Shown: piece by piece, positions 1 to 8,295 of the stretch
Layout of the letters: the number at the start of each line of letters is the position of its first letter
How positions within the stretch are numbered: the stretch's first letter is position 1
Origin: Polaromonas sp.
GTDB lineage: Bacteria > Pseudomonadota > Gammaproteobacteria > Burkholderiales > Burkholderiaceae_C
Direction: 5' to 3'
DNA: 46,110 nt
NCBI RefSeq assembly: GCF_029945895.1
Contig: NZ_JAQSDL010000041.1
Coordinates: forward strand, 1 to 46,110
Translations under genes and position numbers: made by a program
Notes under the pieces: model-generated
Databases searched by the model: none
The model's input: only the letters and a program-made list of their open reading frames with translations
Told to the model about the DNA's origin: nothing

Positions 1-890
1 GCATCTGCGACGGCAACATGCAGGAAGGCAGCTTCCGCTGCGACGCCAATGTGTCAGTGCGCAAACCCGGCGCCGAACTGGGTACGCGCCGCGAGATCAA
101 GAACCTGAACAGCTTCAAGTTCATGCAGCAGGCCATCGATTACGAGATCCGCTGGCAGATCGAACAGATCGAGGATGGCCATGCAATCCAGCAGGCCACC
201 GTGCTGTTCGACCCGGACACCGGAGAAACACGTGCCATGCGCACCAAGGAAGACGCAGCGGACTACCGCTACTTTCCTGATCCGGATCTGCCGCCGCTGG
301 TGATTGGACGCGACTGGGTCGAACGCACGCGCGCCGAGATGAGTGAACTGCCGCGCGTGATGGCCGCGCGCTTTGTTTCCGATTACGGCTTGCCCGAATA
401 CGATGCGGGTCAGTTGACGCAAAGCAAGGCTGTGGCGGCCTACTTCGAAACCGTCGCCACGACCAGCAGGCAAGCCAAGCTGGCCAGCAACTGGGTGATG
501 GGTGAATTGTCCAGGCGACTGAACAATGAAGAAAAACAGATCGAGGCCTCGGCCGTCGGTGCGGCGCAACTCGCCGCCCTGATAACCCGGATCGCCGATG
601 GTACGGTTTCAAACAACGCTGCCAGGCAGGTGTTCGAGGCCTTGTGGACGGGCGAAGGCGCGGAGGTGGATGCCCTCATCGAAGCCAAAGGCCTCAAACA
701 GATGAGCGACACCGGCGAGCTTGAAAAAATCATTGATGACGTGCTGGCGGCCAATGTCAAAAACGTTGAAGAGGTGAAGGCCGGCAATGCCAAGGCCATG
801 AATGCCCTGGTCGGTCAGGCCATGAAAGCCACCAACGGCAAGGCCAACCCCGCGCAGGTCAATGAGTTGCTGAAGAAAAAGCTGGGCTGA
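1..890 (+). CDS. gatB: Aspartyl/glutamyl-tRNA(Asn/Gln) amidotransferase subunit B, 3' part
   Basis: Partial gene: the reading frame is open at the left edge (codons in phase with position 3) and ends at TGA 888-890. The visible 296 or so residues are the end of the GatB catalytic core ([15 protein letters not shown], then KNLNSFKF and the [19 protein letters not shown] stretch) followed by the helical GatB/YqeY tail with the repeated Glu/Lys-rich helices and a KKKLG end. GatB works with GatA and GatC to convert misacylated Glu-tRNA(Gln) or Asp-tRNA(Asn) to the amide form. The family is easy to recognise and no defect is visible. A family-2 repeat with a terminator-like hairpin begins 26 bp after the stop. 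Confidence 0.97.
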   Translation, partial: ICDGNMQEGSFRCDANVSVRKPGAELGTRREIKNLNSFKFMQQAIDYEIRWQIEQIEDGHAIQQATVLFDPDTGETRAMRTKEDAADYRYFPDPDLPPLVIGRDWVERTRAEMSELPRVMAARFVSDYGLPEYDAGQLTQSKAVAAYFETVATTSRQAKLASNWVMGELSRRLNNEEKQIEASAVGAAQLAALITRIADGTVSNNAARQVFEALWTGEGAEVDALIEAKGLKQMSDTGELEKIIDDVLAANVKNVEEVKAGNAKAMNALVGQAMKATNGKANPAQVNELLKKKLG

Positions 891-915
891 AGCGTGGCCG
901 GGATGGCAGCAGATT

Positions 916-972
916 GCTACTAAAAACGTAGCATCTTCCGCAATAACAGCAAGGGCTGACGGCCCTTTTTCT
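916..972 (+). repeat. Family-2 short interspersed element, copy 1
   Basis: The element opens with GCTAC (916-920), a 7-nt A-rich loop and GTAGC (928-932). After 17-18 nt it closes with a GC hairpin followed by T5. The arrangement (19-nt AT-rich arm, 9-nt block, 7-9-nt spacer, GGGCTG...GGCC...TTTTT) aligns with seven other copies in the window. It lies between gatB (+) and the convergent DUF4124 gene (-) and probably serves as the gatB terminator. Confidence 0.75.
951..970 (+). terminator. Rho-independent terminator after gatB
   Basis: AAGGGC (951-956), loop TGACG, GCCCTT (962-967) and a run of five T (966-970) form a compact intrinsic terminator 61 bp after the gatB stop. It is the 3' half of repeat copy 1, so the mobile-looking repeat also provides the transcription stop. 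Confidence 0.7.
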
Positions 973-980
973 CTGTAGTT

Positions 981-1652
981 TTACTTTTTGGCAGTGGGCG
1001 CTGCCGCAGCGGCGGGCGTCGCACCGCCCATCGCCCACAACTGGTTGAGCTTGACCAGTTCTTCGTCGAAACGCATGTTGACGCGTTTTTTCTCTGCCTC
1101 CTGGTCGGCAATAAAACGTTTCTGTACCGCCACGCTGCTGTCGTTTTCTTCCAGCCGGCGCTTGAGCGAAGCCGGCGCCTTGGCCGGATCGGATTTGTAA
1201 AACTCGAAATCGGCATCAATCGCCTTGCGCTGGCCGGCCAGTTCAGTTGTGCGTTTGCTGGCGGCCTTGATGACTTCGTCGATCTGCTCCAGCGCCTCGG
1301 CGCGTTCCTTGTCGTGCACGGTCCGGCTCGGATAACGCAGCAGCAGCGCCCGGTCGCGGCGCTTTTCCTCTGCCTCGCGGGCACGCACTTCGGCGGCCAC
1401 CCTGTCTTTCTGCTCCTGCGCGGCTTTTTCCTGCGCCGTCAGCGAGGGGCCGACGACACGTTTGACGGTGCCCGAAGGATTGATTTGCCGCTGCGGACGG
1501 TCGATACATTCGGCAATCGGACGGTCGGCGGTGATCTTGCGGCCCGCAGCATCGACACAGCTGTAGATGCCCTGGGTCTGGGCGATGCTGTTCACACCTG
1601 CGGCCAGTGCGATCCAAACCACAGCCGCCATCATCTGAACACGCATTTGCAT
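981..1652 (-). CDS. DUF4124 domain-containing secreted protein
   Basis: 223 residues. An N-terminal signal peptide (hydrophobic AAVVWIALAAGV, cleavage near AQT) is followed by a DUF4124-type segment (IYSCVDAAGRKITADRP...C, about residues 29-50). A long charged, probably coiled-coil region (about 75-200) and an Ala/Thr-rich tail complete it. The two cysteines of the short domain are present. DUF4124 proteins are exported and of unknown function. The start at 1652 is supported by AAGGA nine bases upstream, and that sequence overlaps the pyrE stop, so the gene is probably co-transcribed and coupled with pyrE. It converges on gatB with a terminator-like repeat between. Confidence 0.85.
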   Translation of the reverse strand: MQMRVQMMAAVVWIALAAGVNSIAQTQGIYSCVDAAGRKITADRPIAECIDRPQRQINPSGTVKRVVGPSLTAQEKAAQEQKDRVAAEVRAREAEEKRRDRALLLRYPSRTVHDKERAEALEQIDEVIKAASKRTTELAGQRKAIDADFEFYKSDPAKAPASLKRRLEENDSSVAVQKRFIADQEAEKKRVNMRFDEELVKLNQLWAMGGATPAAAAAPTAKK

Positions 1653-1664
1653 CGCCGAAGGTCC

Positions 1665-2429
1665 TTAATCCACGCCGTAGCGCTGTCGGTAAGCCAGCAC
1701 ATGCTGGTAATGGGTCTGAAGCGAATCGCCGACCACAAGTTCCGCGCCGTCTTGCGGCGCAGGACTGGCCTCAGACAGATACTGCAGCAAGTCGGTCAAA
1801 CGGGCAATCGCGAAAACGTGGAGGCCCAGTTGATTCGTAACATATTGCACGGCGCTGTAGTTCACGTCTTCGCCGCCCTCCGTGGCTTTTTCCTGGCGGT
1901 CCAGCGCAATCGCCACCGCATGGGGGGTCGCCCCGGCCGCCCGGATGATGGCGATCGACTCGCGCGTGGCCGTGCCGGCCGAAATCACGTCGTCGATGAT
2001 CAGCACCCGCCCCCTGACCGGCGCGCCGACGAGTGTGCCGCCTTCGCCGTGGTCCTTGGCTTCCTTGCGGTTGTAGGCAAAAGGCACGTTGCGGCCCAGC
2101 CGGGCGAGTTCCACGGCAACCGCCGCCGCAAGCGGAATGCCCTTGTAGGCCGGGCCGAAAATCATGTCGAACTGAAGGCCGCGCGTTTTCTCCTCGAGCA
2201 GCAGGCCGCGCGCATAAAATTGTGCGAGCCGGCCGAGCTTGGCGCCGTCGTCAAACAGCCCCGCATTGAAAAAGTAGGGGCTCAGCCGCCCGGCCTTGGT
2301 CTTGAACTCGCCAAAACGCAGCACGCCCGACTCGATGGCAAACTGCACGAATTCCTGCGCAAGCCGGCCCTCTTCGGCGCTTGGGCGGCTGTCCTGTTGC
2401 TGCGCTGGCGTACCCTTTGTGATGCTCAT
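1665..2429 (-). CDS. pyrE: Orotate phosphoribosyltransferase
   Basis: 254 residues with the ATG at 2429. It converts orotate and PRPP to orotidine 5'-phosphate in pyrimidine synthesis. Family signatures are FKTKAGRLSPYFFNAGLF near the N-terminus, FGPAYKGIPLA, and the PRPP-binding loop VLIIDDVISAGTATRES. The open frame runs upstream to 2498, but the conserved protein starts around MSITKG, and GGGA lies six bases before the 2429 ATG. An alternative ATG at 2441 has no ribosome site and would overlap the xthA start. The pyrE and xthA start codons diverge with only 10 bp between them, so the pyrE promoter must lie inside xthA. It is followed 12 bp later by the DUF4124 gene. Confidence 0.95.
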   Translation of the reverse strand: MSITKGTPAQQQDSRPSAEEGRLAQEFVQFAIESGVLRFGEFKTKAGRLSPYFFNAGLFDDGAKLGRLAQFYARGLLLEEKTRGLQFDMIFGPAYKGIPLAAAVAVELARLGRNVPFAYNRKEAKDHGEGGTLVGAPVRGRVLIIDDVISAGTATRESIAIIRAAGATPHAVAIALDRQEKATEGGEDVNYSAVQYVTNQLGLHVFAIARLTDLLQYLSEASPAPQDGAELVVGDSLQTHYQHVLAYRQRYGVD

Positions 2430-2439
2430 TGGAAGTCCC

Positions 2440-3318
2440 ATGTTTAAATTAACCAGCCTGAACCTCAACGGCATCCGTTCCGCCGCCACCAAGGGCATGC
2501 CCGAATGGGTGGCTCAGACCCAGCCGGATTGTATTTGCATGCAGGAGCTCAAGGCCCAGGCGGCCGACGTGGCCGGCCGTTTCGAAGACATCGCCGGGCT
2601 CAAGGGGCATTTTCACTTCGCCGAGAAGAAGGGCTACTCCGGGGTCGCGGTGTACAGCCGCCATGAGCCCAGCGATGTGATCACCGGCTACGGCTCGCAC
2701 GAGTTCGACGCCGAGGGCCGTTATGTGGAGCTGCGTTTTGACAGGCCTGGCCGCAAGCAGGCGCCCAAGCTGTCCATCATCAGCTGCTACTTTCCGAGCG
2801 GCTCCTCCGGCGAGGAGCGGCAGGCGGCCAAGTTCCGCTTCCTGGCCGAGTTTTACCCCTACCTGGCCAAGCTCAAGGAAACGCGCGACTTCGTGCTCTG
2901 CGGCGACATCAACATCGCGCACCAGGAGATCGACCTGAAGAACTTCAAGGGCAACAAAAAGAACAGCGGCTTCCTGCCCGAAGAGCGCGCCTGGATGACC
3001 GAATTGCTGCGCGATGCAGAGGTCGCCGAAGAAGCACTTGAAGCAATGACCGGTGGCACCGGCCAGCCCACATCAAAGGCCACACGCGGTGGCGGCATGG
3101 TCGACGTGTACCGCAAGCTGCAGCCCACGGCCACCGACGAGGCCTACACCTGGTGGAGCAACCGCGGCCAGGCCTATGCCAAGAATGTGGGCTGGCGGCT
3201 GGATTACCACTTGGCCACGCCGGCCGTGGCAGCCCTGGCCCAAAGCGAAACGATTTACAAGACCCAGCGTTTTTCCGACCATGCGCCGATCACGGTGGAC
3301 TACGCCTTCAAGCTCTGA
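2440..3318 (+). CDS. xthA: Exodeoxyribonuclease III (AP endonuclease family)
   Basis: 292 residues, the usual length of ExoIII. It cleaves DNA 5' of abasic sites and trims 3' ends in base-excision repair. Visible motifs are LNLNGIRSA (Asn10), CMQELKAQ (metal ligand Glu36), GYSGVAVYSR, CGDINIAHQEIDLKN, TWWSNRGQA, WRLDYHLAT and the C-terminal FSDHAPITVDY, so the catalytic Glu, Asp and His are all present. The frame extends to 2296, but homology starts at MFKLTSLNLNG (2440), preceded by GGAAG. The 3' end overlaps the convergent histidine kinase gene by 11 bp. Confidence 0.96.
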   Translation: MFKLTSLNLNGIRSAATKGMPEWVAQTQPDCICMQELKAQAADVAGRFEDIAGLKGHFHFAEKKGYSGVAVYSRHEPSDVITGYGSHEFDAEGRYVELRFDRPGRKQAPKLSIISCYFPSGSSGEERQAAKFRFLAEFYPYLAKLKETRDFVLCGDINIAHQEIDLKNFKGNKKNSGFLPEERAWMTELLRDAEVAEEALEAMTGGTGQPTSKATRGGGMVDVYRKLQPTATDEAYTWWSNRGQAYAKNVGWRLDYHLATPAVAALAQSETIYKTQRFSDHAPITVDYAFKL

Positions 3319-4741
3319 CCTCTGCGCTGGCGCCGGGCGCCACGGCGGCCGGCAGGCGCAAAGTGGCATGCAACCCGCCACCAGCGGCTGGCTGCAAACT
3401 GAGCGCACCGCCGTACAAACCCACCAGATCCTGCACGATGGCCAGGCCCAGCCCGGTGCCGGGAACCGACTCGTCCAGGCGCACACCCCGGGCGCCGACC
3501 AGCGCGAGGTTTTCAGCATCAATCCCGGGGCCATCGTCCTCGATATGGATCTGCATCTGGAGCGGCGCACTGCCGATGACGGGTTCGGTCTTCACCGTCA
3601 CGTTTGACCGCGCCCACTTGCAGGCGTTGTCCAGCAGATTGCCCAGCATTTCCTGCAGATCCTGCTCCTCGCCGGCGAAAAACAGCGGCGCATCGGCAGC
3701 CAGCAGGGTGATGTCGATGCCTCTTGCGGCATGGACCCGCTCCATCACCCGCACCAGGCCGGCCAGCACCGGCCCGAGCGCGGTGCGCTGGCCAGGCAGG
3801 CGCTGGGTCGCGGCCACACGGGCACGGGCCAGGTGCCAGTCAATGTGGCGGCGTGACAGCCCCACCTGCTCCTTGACCAGCCGGGCCAGTTCGCTGCCCG
3901 GCGCTGCCAGCGTCCCCGTCGCGGCCTGATCCAGCACCGACAGCGGCGTCTTGAGCGCATGGGCCAGGTTGCCCGCCTGGGTGCGCGCGCGCGTCACCAC
4001 CTCGGTGTTGCGGTCAAGCACGTCGTTGAAATCGTCGATCAGCGGCTGCACTTCGGTGGGAAAGCGCCCCTGCAGGCGCTGCGTCCGCCCCTCATGTACA
4101 TCGGCCAGCGCGCGCTGCATGGCATGCAGGGGCGACAGCCCCACCGCCACCTGTGCCAGCGCCGCCAGCACGAGCAACACCAGCAGCACCGCCAGCGAAG
4201 CCGCCATCACACCATTGAAGCTGGCTACGGCCCCGGTGATTTCCTGCATGTCGGCCGCCACCACGATGCGCCAGCGGGCATCGGGCTGTTCAGCGATTTT
4301 TACCTTGCGCTCCAGGATCAGCAGCGGGGCGTCGAGCGGACCCCTGCCCTGGTGCACATGCACCGCGCCATCGGCCAGCTCATCGGCGAGCAGCGGCAGG
4401 CTGGTGTCCCACAGCGAGCGCGAGCGCAGCACGCCCGCGCGGGACAAACCATCAGCAGTGGTGCGGTCCAGCTGCCAGTACAGACCCGAATACGGTTTTT
4501 GCCAGCGCGGGTCGGACAGGGCCTGGGGGTCGATCTGTGGCTGGCCGGTGGCATCGAACTCGAGCCGGGCGGTGAGCTGGTCGAGCTGCAGCGTCAGCGC
4601 AGACTCGAACTGCCGCATCACGTGGTCGCGGAACAACCCGCTGAGCAGCACGCCTGCGAGCAGCAGCGCCAGCGCCAGCGCCACCAGCGTCGCGGCCAGC
4701 AGCCGAAAGCGCAGCGACGTGGCCCGGCGCCAGATGCTCAT
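3308..4741 (-). CDS. Two-component sensor histidine kinase (PhoQ/QseC-like)
   Basis: 477 residues. TM1 is about residues 13-36, then a periplasmic sensor of about 140 residues, TM2 about 178-202, a HAMP-like linker and a kinase core. The phospho-accepting His is H261 in NLAHALKTPLS, a PhoQ-type H-box. The ATPase domain has N372 (NLLDNACKWA), DDGPGID and GTGLGLAIVQDLVGLYGG. It overlaps the upstream response regulator by ATGA (4738-4741), so the two are translationally coupled. With the PepSY gene it forms a three-gene minus-strand operon, diverging from the cytochrome module. The signal sensed is not evident. The 3' end overlaps xthA by 11 bp. Confidence 0.93.
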   Translation of the reverse strand: MSIWRRATSLRFRLLAATLVALALALLLAGVLLSGLFRDHVMRQFESALTLQLDQLTARLEFDATGQPQIDPQALSDPRWQKPYSGLYWQLDRTTADGLSRAGVLRSRSLWDTSLPLLADELADGAVHVHQGRGPLDAPLLILERKVKIAEQPDARWRIVVAADMQEITGAVASFNGVMAASLAVLLVLLVLAALAQVAVGLSPLHAMQRALADVHEGRTQRLQGRFPTEVQPLIDDFNDVLDRNTEVVTRARTQAGNLAHALKTPLSVLDQAATGTLAAPGSELARLVKEQVGLSRRHIDWHLARARVAATQRLPGQRTALGPVLAGLVRVMERVHAARGIDITLLAADAPLFFAGEEQDLQEMLGNLLDNACKWARSNVTVKTEPVIGSAPLQMQIHIEDDGPGIDAENLALVGARGVRLDESVPGTGLGLAIVQDLVGLYGGALSLQPAAGGGLHATLRLPAAVAPGASAEVRA

Positions 4742-5400
4742 GGCGGCAGCACCAGCCGGTAACCCAGCCCGCGCACCGTTTCGATCAGTTCGGGCGGCAG
4801 CTTGCGGCGCAGGCGGCCCACAAACACCTCGATGGTGTTGGAGTCGCGCTCAAAGTCCTGGGCGTAAATGTGTTCGGTGAGCTCGGTGCGTGACACCACG
4901 GCGCCGGGGCGGTGCATCAGGTAGTCCAGCACCTTGTATTCATGGCTGGTCAGGCTCACGGGCTGGCCGGCCAGCGTGACACGGCCACTGCGTGTGTCCA
5001 GCGCCAAGGCGCCGCATTGCAGCACCGCCGAGGCCAGGCCGCCGGCGCGGCGGATCAGCGCGCGCACGCGTGCCAGCAGCTCTTCCATGTGGAAAGGTTT
5101 GGTGAGGTAGTCGTCGGCCCCGGCGTCGATGCCGGCCACTTTTTCGTGCCAGTTGTCGCGCGCCGTCAGGATCAGCACCGGCATCGTTCGCCCGCCGTCG
5201 CGCCAGCGCTTGAGCACGGTCAGGCCGTCCAGCACCGGCAGGCCCAGATCCAGCACCACGGCATCGAAGGCCTCGGTATCGCCGAGAAAGTGGGCATCAC
5301 GGCCGTTGTCGGCCTCGTCCACCGCGTAGCCGGCGTCCCGCAGGCCGGCACGCAACTGGGCGCGCAGCGTGGGTTCGTCTTCAACCAGGAGGATGCGCAT
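4738..5400 (-). CDS. OmpR/PhoB-family response regulator
   Basis: 220 residues. The receiver domain (about 1-115) has acidic residues in LLVEDEP, phospho-acceptor D51 (VVLDLGLPVLDG), the Thr of LILTARD and K101 (LTKPF). The C-terminal winged helix (about 125-220) shows LTSHEYKVLDYLMHRPG, RTELTEHIYAQDFERDSNTIEVFVGRLRRKL written in two adjacent motifs, and the closing VRGLGYRL. It is the partner of the downstream kinase, which it overlaps by 4 bp, and lies 17 bp after the PepSY gene. The DNA target may include the divergent cytochrome promoter in 5820-5937, but that is inference. Confidence 0.94.
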   Translation of the reverse strand: MRILLVEDEPTLRAQLRAGLRDAGYAVDEADNGRDAHFLGDTEAFDAVVLDLGLPVLDGLTVLKRWRDGGRTMPVLILTARDNWHEKVAGIDAGADDYLTKPFHMEELLARVRALIRRAGGLASAVLQCGALALDTRSGRVTLAGQPVSLTSHEYKVLDYLMHRPGAVVSRTELTEHIYAQDFERDSNTIEVFVGRLRRKLPPELIETVRGLGYRLVLPP

Positions 5401-5417
5401 GGACGGGTCGCGGGGTG

Positions 5418-5819
5418 TCAGGGACGCGCATCGCGGCTGCTGCGGCGCTCGTCGCCACTGCCATGGCCCTTGCCGGGCAACAGCGCACCGGTCCGGGCGT
5501 CGAGCTTGAGCTTGACCAGCTGGCCCCCGGGCTCAAGCAGTTTGACTTCGTAGATCCAGCGGCCGTCTCCTTCTTCCTGTTCCAGTTCGACTTCCATGAC
5601 CTGACCCGGGTGCTCGCGCTCCAGCCGTTCCAGCACGCTGCGCAGCGGCAACACCTGACCGGCCTGAACCGCCTGGCGCGCACGGTTGTGGTCGTCCTTG
5701 CTGCCGGACCAGGCCGGCTGCAGCCCCAGGCTGCCAACCAGCAGCACCAGCAGCACCAGCCCGCCCGGCCGCGAACCGCGGCGTTTGCCGGTGCTGAGGG
5801 AAGACGGGTCGGAGGTCAT
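5418..5819 (-). CDS. PepSY domain-containing protein
   Basis: 133 residues from the ATG at 5819, chosen because AGGA lies about ten bases upstream. A GTG at 5837 would add six residues but has no ribosome site. One hydrophobic segment (GGLVLLVLLVGSLGLQ) acts as signal or anchor. It is followed by a PepSY-like fold (ARQAVQAGQVLPLRSVLERL, then VMEVELEQE...WIYEVKLLEPGG and LKLDARTGALL). PepSY proteins are periplasmic modulators of enzymes or sensors, and encoding one just before a two-component system is common. It likely tunes the downstream kinase, but no function has been shown. First gene of the three-gene operon. Confidence 0.85.
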   Translation of the reverse strand: MTSDPSSLSTGKRRGSRPGGLVLLVLLVGSLGLQPAWSGSKDDHNRARQAVQAGQVLPLRSVLERLEREHPGQVMEVELEQEEGDGRWIYEVKLLEPGGQLVKLKLDARTGALLPGKGHGSGDERRSSRDARP

Positions 5820-5937
5820 GGCGTGATTGTCCTGCACCTATTGTGAACCGCAGATGAACGGCGCCTTCAGGAAAGGTTCAAGCGGCCCTGCCAAAAATAC
5901 ATGCCCACACCCAGCCACAACGCAGGAAGCCCCCGCC

Positions 5938-6171
5938 ATGACACTGCTCCGCAGCTTCTTTCCCGCCGCCTTGCTGCTGGCCGCCATGCTGGCCAGTGCG
6001 CTGCTGCCGGCCATCAGCCAGGCGAGCGACATCACGCCGGCAGCGCAGCTCAGTCGCTGGAGCGCCAAGGCCGGGACCCCGGGCAAGGCCGACAAGGGTT
6101 ATTTCAACGACGACAACATCCGCTTCCCGGCCGGGCTTGACACCCCTTACCGCCGGGCCTGGAACGACTGA
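5938..6171 (+). CDS. Heme-less remnant: DUF1924 N-terminus joined to diheme cytochrome c C-terminus
   Basis: 77 residues starting at the ATG with AGGAAG nine bases upstream. It has a clear signal peptide (FFPAALLLAAMLASALLP, cleavage near SQA-S). The mature part is only about 48 residues. ITPAAQLSRWSAKAGTPGKAD matches my memory of the N-terminus of DUF1924 cytochromes. KADKGYFNDDNIRFP matches the usual last residues of DHC-family diheme cytochrome c. There is no CXXCH and no cysteine at all. In related genomes DUF1924, DHC and cytochrome b genes are consecutive. The simplest reading is one in-frame deletion through GKAD-like sequence that fused the first and second genes and removed every heme site. 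The cytochrome b gene follows 17 bp later. Confidence 0.6.
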   Translation: MTLLRSFFPAALLLAAMLASALLPAISQASDITPAAQLSRWSAKAGTPGKADKGYFNDDNIRFPAGLDTPYRRAWND

Positions 6172-6188
6172 ACACAAGGAGAACCACC

Positions 6189-6953
6189 ATGCATGCCACC
6201 CCCTCCACCCACACCATCCCCACCACTGCCCAGGCAGCGCCGGCAGCGCCCACGCCGGGTCGCCGCGTGACCGACGCGCCGACGCGCATGTTCCACTGGC
6301 TTTTCGCGCTGAGTTTTCTCGGCGCCTACGTGACCGCTGACGGCGAAAGCTGGCGGCTGCTACATGTCACGCTCGGCTACACCCTGGCCGGCCTGCTGGT
6401 CTTTCGTGTGCTGTATGGCCTGCTGGGCCCGCGCCAGGCAGGCCTGGGCCTGATGTGGCGCAAGTTGGCCGGCGCGCCGGCGTGGCTGCGCTCGCTCACC
6501 CAAAGCCAATCGCCGGCCAGCATCAACTGGCGGCAAGGTCAGAACCTGCTGATGGCGCTGGCCGTGGTGGCCCTGCTGCTGATGGTGGTGCCGCTGACGC
6601 TCAGCGGTTATGCCACCTACAACGACTGGGGCGACTTTCTCGGCGGCGACTGGCTGGAAGAGGTCCACGAATTTTTCGGGGAGGCGTTTTTGTTTGTCGT
6701 TCTGGCCCACCTGGCGCTCATCGCGGGCCTGAGCCTGCTGCGGCGCAAAAACCAGGCCCTGCCCATGCTGACCGGCCGGATCGACGGCAAGGGGCCGGAT
6801 CTGGTGCAGAAGAACCGCGGCTGGCTGGCCGCCCTGCTGCTGCTCGCCGTGCTGGCCTTCGGTGCCTGGGAGTGGCAGCAATCACCGAACGGCCTGATTT
6901 CCAACAAAGCCTGGAACAGCCCGGCGGCCGGACATGCCCACGATGACGACTGA
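6189..6953 (+). CDS. Cytochrome b/b6-domain membrane protein
   Basis: 254 residues with GGAG eight bases before the ATG. After a Pro/Thr/Ala-rich cytoplasmic start it has four central membrane helices plus one near the C-terminus (LAALLLLAVLAFGAWEW). Candidate heme-ligand histidines are in MFHWLFALSF, LLHVTLGYTLAG, VHEFFGEAF and LAHLAL, the Ni/Fe-hydrogenase-type b-cytochrome pattern. The C-terminus is His/Asp-rich (HAHDDD). Normally it would pass electrons to the two c-type cytochromes encoded just upstream. Here those are reduced to a heme-less remnant, so its partner is unclear. Confidence 0.88.
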   Translation: MHATPSTHTIPTTAQAAPAAPTPGRRVTDAPTRMFHWLFALSFLGAYVTADGESWRLLHVTLGYTLAGLLVFRVLYGLLGPRQAGLGLMWRKLAGAPAWLRSLTQSQSPASINWRQGQNLLMALAVVALLLMVVPLTLSGYATYNDWGDFLGGDWLEEVHEFFGEAFLFVVLAHLALIAGLSLLRRKNQALPMLTGRIDGKGPDLVQKNRGWLAALLLLAVLAFGAWEWQQSPNGLISNKAWNSPAAGHAHDDD

Positions 6954-7238
6954 CAAGGCCTCTCCCGGCTTCCGGCTTCCATCATCACCAGCGAGGAAAG
7001 AATGTTGCGCAATGAGAATTGATATGGCGCAAGCACCTCTTCAATACAGCGGCCTAAAGTGGTTCATGGTCCGGCAACGCACGGACGGTCGCCCGACATC
7101 TCCATTAATTGGCCCCGCGCAGGGCAACCCGAAAATATCGGAACATGAAAAGGTCATCACTTTCATCTTGTTTCGCTACTTCCGTGCTGCACTGGCAGTT
7201 ATCTGGCGGACACACCGCCAACCCATGAGGAAACCGGA

Positions 7239-7568
7239 ATGAACCGATACTTTCGAACGCTGATCTGCAGCATGGCCTTGGGCGCTTTTGCATTGTTGGC
7301 AGGTTGCAACAAGCCGCCTGAAGCCGGCGGAGTTGCGCAGACGACCGCAGCCCATGTTGCAGATGCCGACGTGACAGCAAACGTCAAGGCGGCTTTGCTG
7401 CGGGACCCTGTCCTGACGAAGTTCGCCATCAGCATCATCACGCTGAAAGGGGATGTGCGCCTGACGGGTATCGTCAACACCCAGAGCCAGATCGATGCTG
7501 CCATCAAGCTCACCCGGGGGACCGACGGCGTTCACTCCATTCACGATGAACTGACCCTGAAGAAATGA
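7239..7568 (+). CDS. BON domain-containing lipoprotein
   Basis: 109 residues. A lipoprotein signal peptide with lipobox LLAGC (Cys23) anchors it. The rest is one BON domain: DADVTANVKAALLRDP, ISIITLKGDVRLTG and AAIKLTRGTDGVHSIHDEL. BON proteins (OsmY-like) are envelope proteins thought to bind membranes and are often stress-induced. The ATG follows GGAAACC-type purines. The 285 bp between the cytochrome b stop and this start hold no credible gene. A cytochrome b561 gene follows 22 bp later, so the two are probably co-transcribed. Confidence 0.9.
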   Translation: MNRYFRTLICSMALGAFALLAGCNKPPEAGGVAQTTAAHVADADVTANVKAALLRDPVLTKFAISIITLKGDVRLTGIVNTQSQIDAAIKLTRGTDGVHSIHDELTLKK

Positions 7569-7590
7569 ATAAAACGACAGGCATATCGAC

Positions 7591-8145
7591 ATGAGCGTCA
7601 CTATCTCTGAGAATCCAGGTGCTGCCCGGTACGGCAGGGCTTCCATCGCACTTCATTGGCTCATGCTCATCGTGATTGCCGCCATCTATGCCTGCATGGA
7701 ACTGAGTGAAAACTTCCCAAAGGGCAGTGATCTCAGGGTCGGGCTCAAGAACTGGCATTTCATGCTGGGGCTCTCGGTTCTGATGCTCGTTGCCGTGCGT
7801 ATGGTTCTCCGTCTGTCCAGCGCAACGCCGCCCATCCAGCCCGCTCCACCTCGGTGGCAAGTTGTGCCGAGCCGTCTGATGCTCGTGGCGCTCTATGCCC
7901 TGATGATCGGCATGCCGCTGCTTGGATGGCTGACGCTCAGCGCAGAGGGCCAGGCGATTCCGTTCTTCTTCGTCCAGCTCCCGGCACTCGTCAACGAGAG
8001 CAAGTCCGTCGCTAAATGGGCCAAGGACCTTCACGAAACTGGCGCCGGGATCGGCTACTTCCTGATCGGGATGCATGCAGCCGCAGCCCTGTTCCATCAC
8101 TACTTCGTTCGCGACAACACGCTGCGCCGGATGCTTCCCTACTGA
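7591..8145 (+). CDS. Cytochrome b561 family protein
   Basis: 184 residues, the usual size for bacterial CybB-type b561. Four membrane helices (about 18-38, 53-73, 92-114, 148-168) carry histidines at IALHWLMLIV, KNWHFMLGLS and IGMHAAAALFHHYF, the expected positions for two b hemes. It ends with the family-like DNTLRRMLPY. Such proteins move electrons from quinol to periplasmic acceptors such as superoxide. It sits between a BON lipoprotein and a cation ATPase, which suggests an envelope or redox stress cassette. Confidence 0.92.
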   Translation: MSVTISENPGAARYGRASIALHWLMLIVIAAIYACMELSENFPKGSDLRVGLKNWHFMLGLSVLMLVAVRMVLRLSSATPPIQPAPPRWQVVPSRLMLVALYALMIGMPLLGWLTLSAEGQAIPFFFVQLPALVNESKSVAKWAKDLHETGAGIGYFLIGMHAAAALFHHYFVRDNTLRRMLPY

Positions 8146-8295
8146 CACTTGGACAATGGCTACAGCTCGCTCACCCTCCACAACCCTTGCAGTTGATCCA
8201 TCCCGTGAAGATCTGTTGCCACCGATGGCGCGACACGGAGCACTTGCCGTGATGACACCGGCAAAACACATGTTGACCGTGACAGGCGATACCTC

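Noticed and set aside
1314..2447. 377-codon open frame on the plus strand
   Set aside because: It lies across the DUF4124 and pyrE genes on the other strand and has shadow composition.
6934..7242. 102-codon open frame between cytochrome b and the BON gene
   Set aside because: It starts inside the cytochrome b end, has no ribosome site and no recognisable domain; the spacer looks non-coding.
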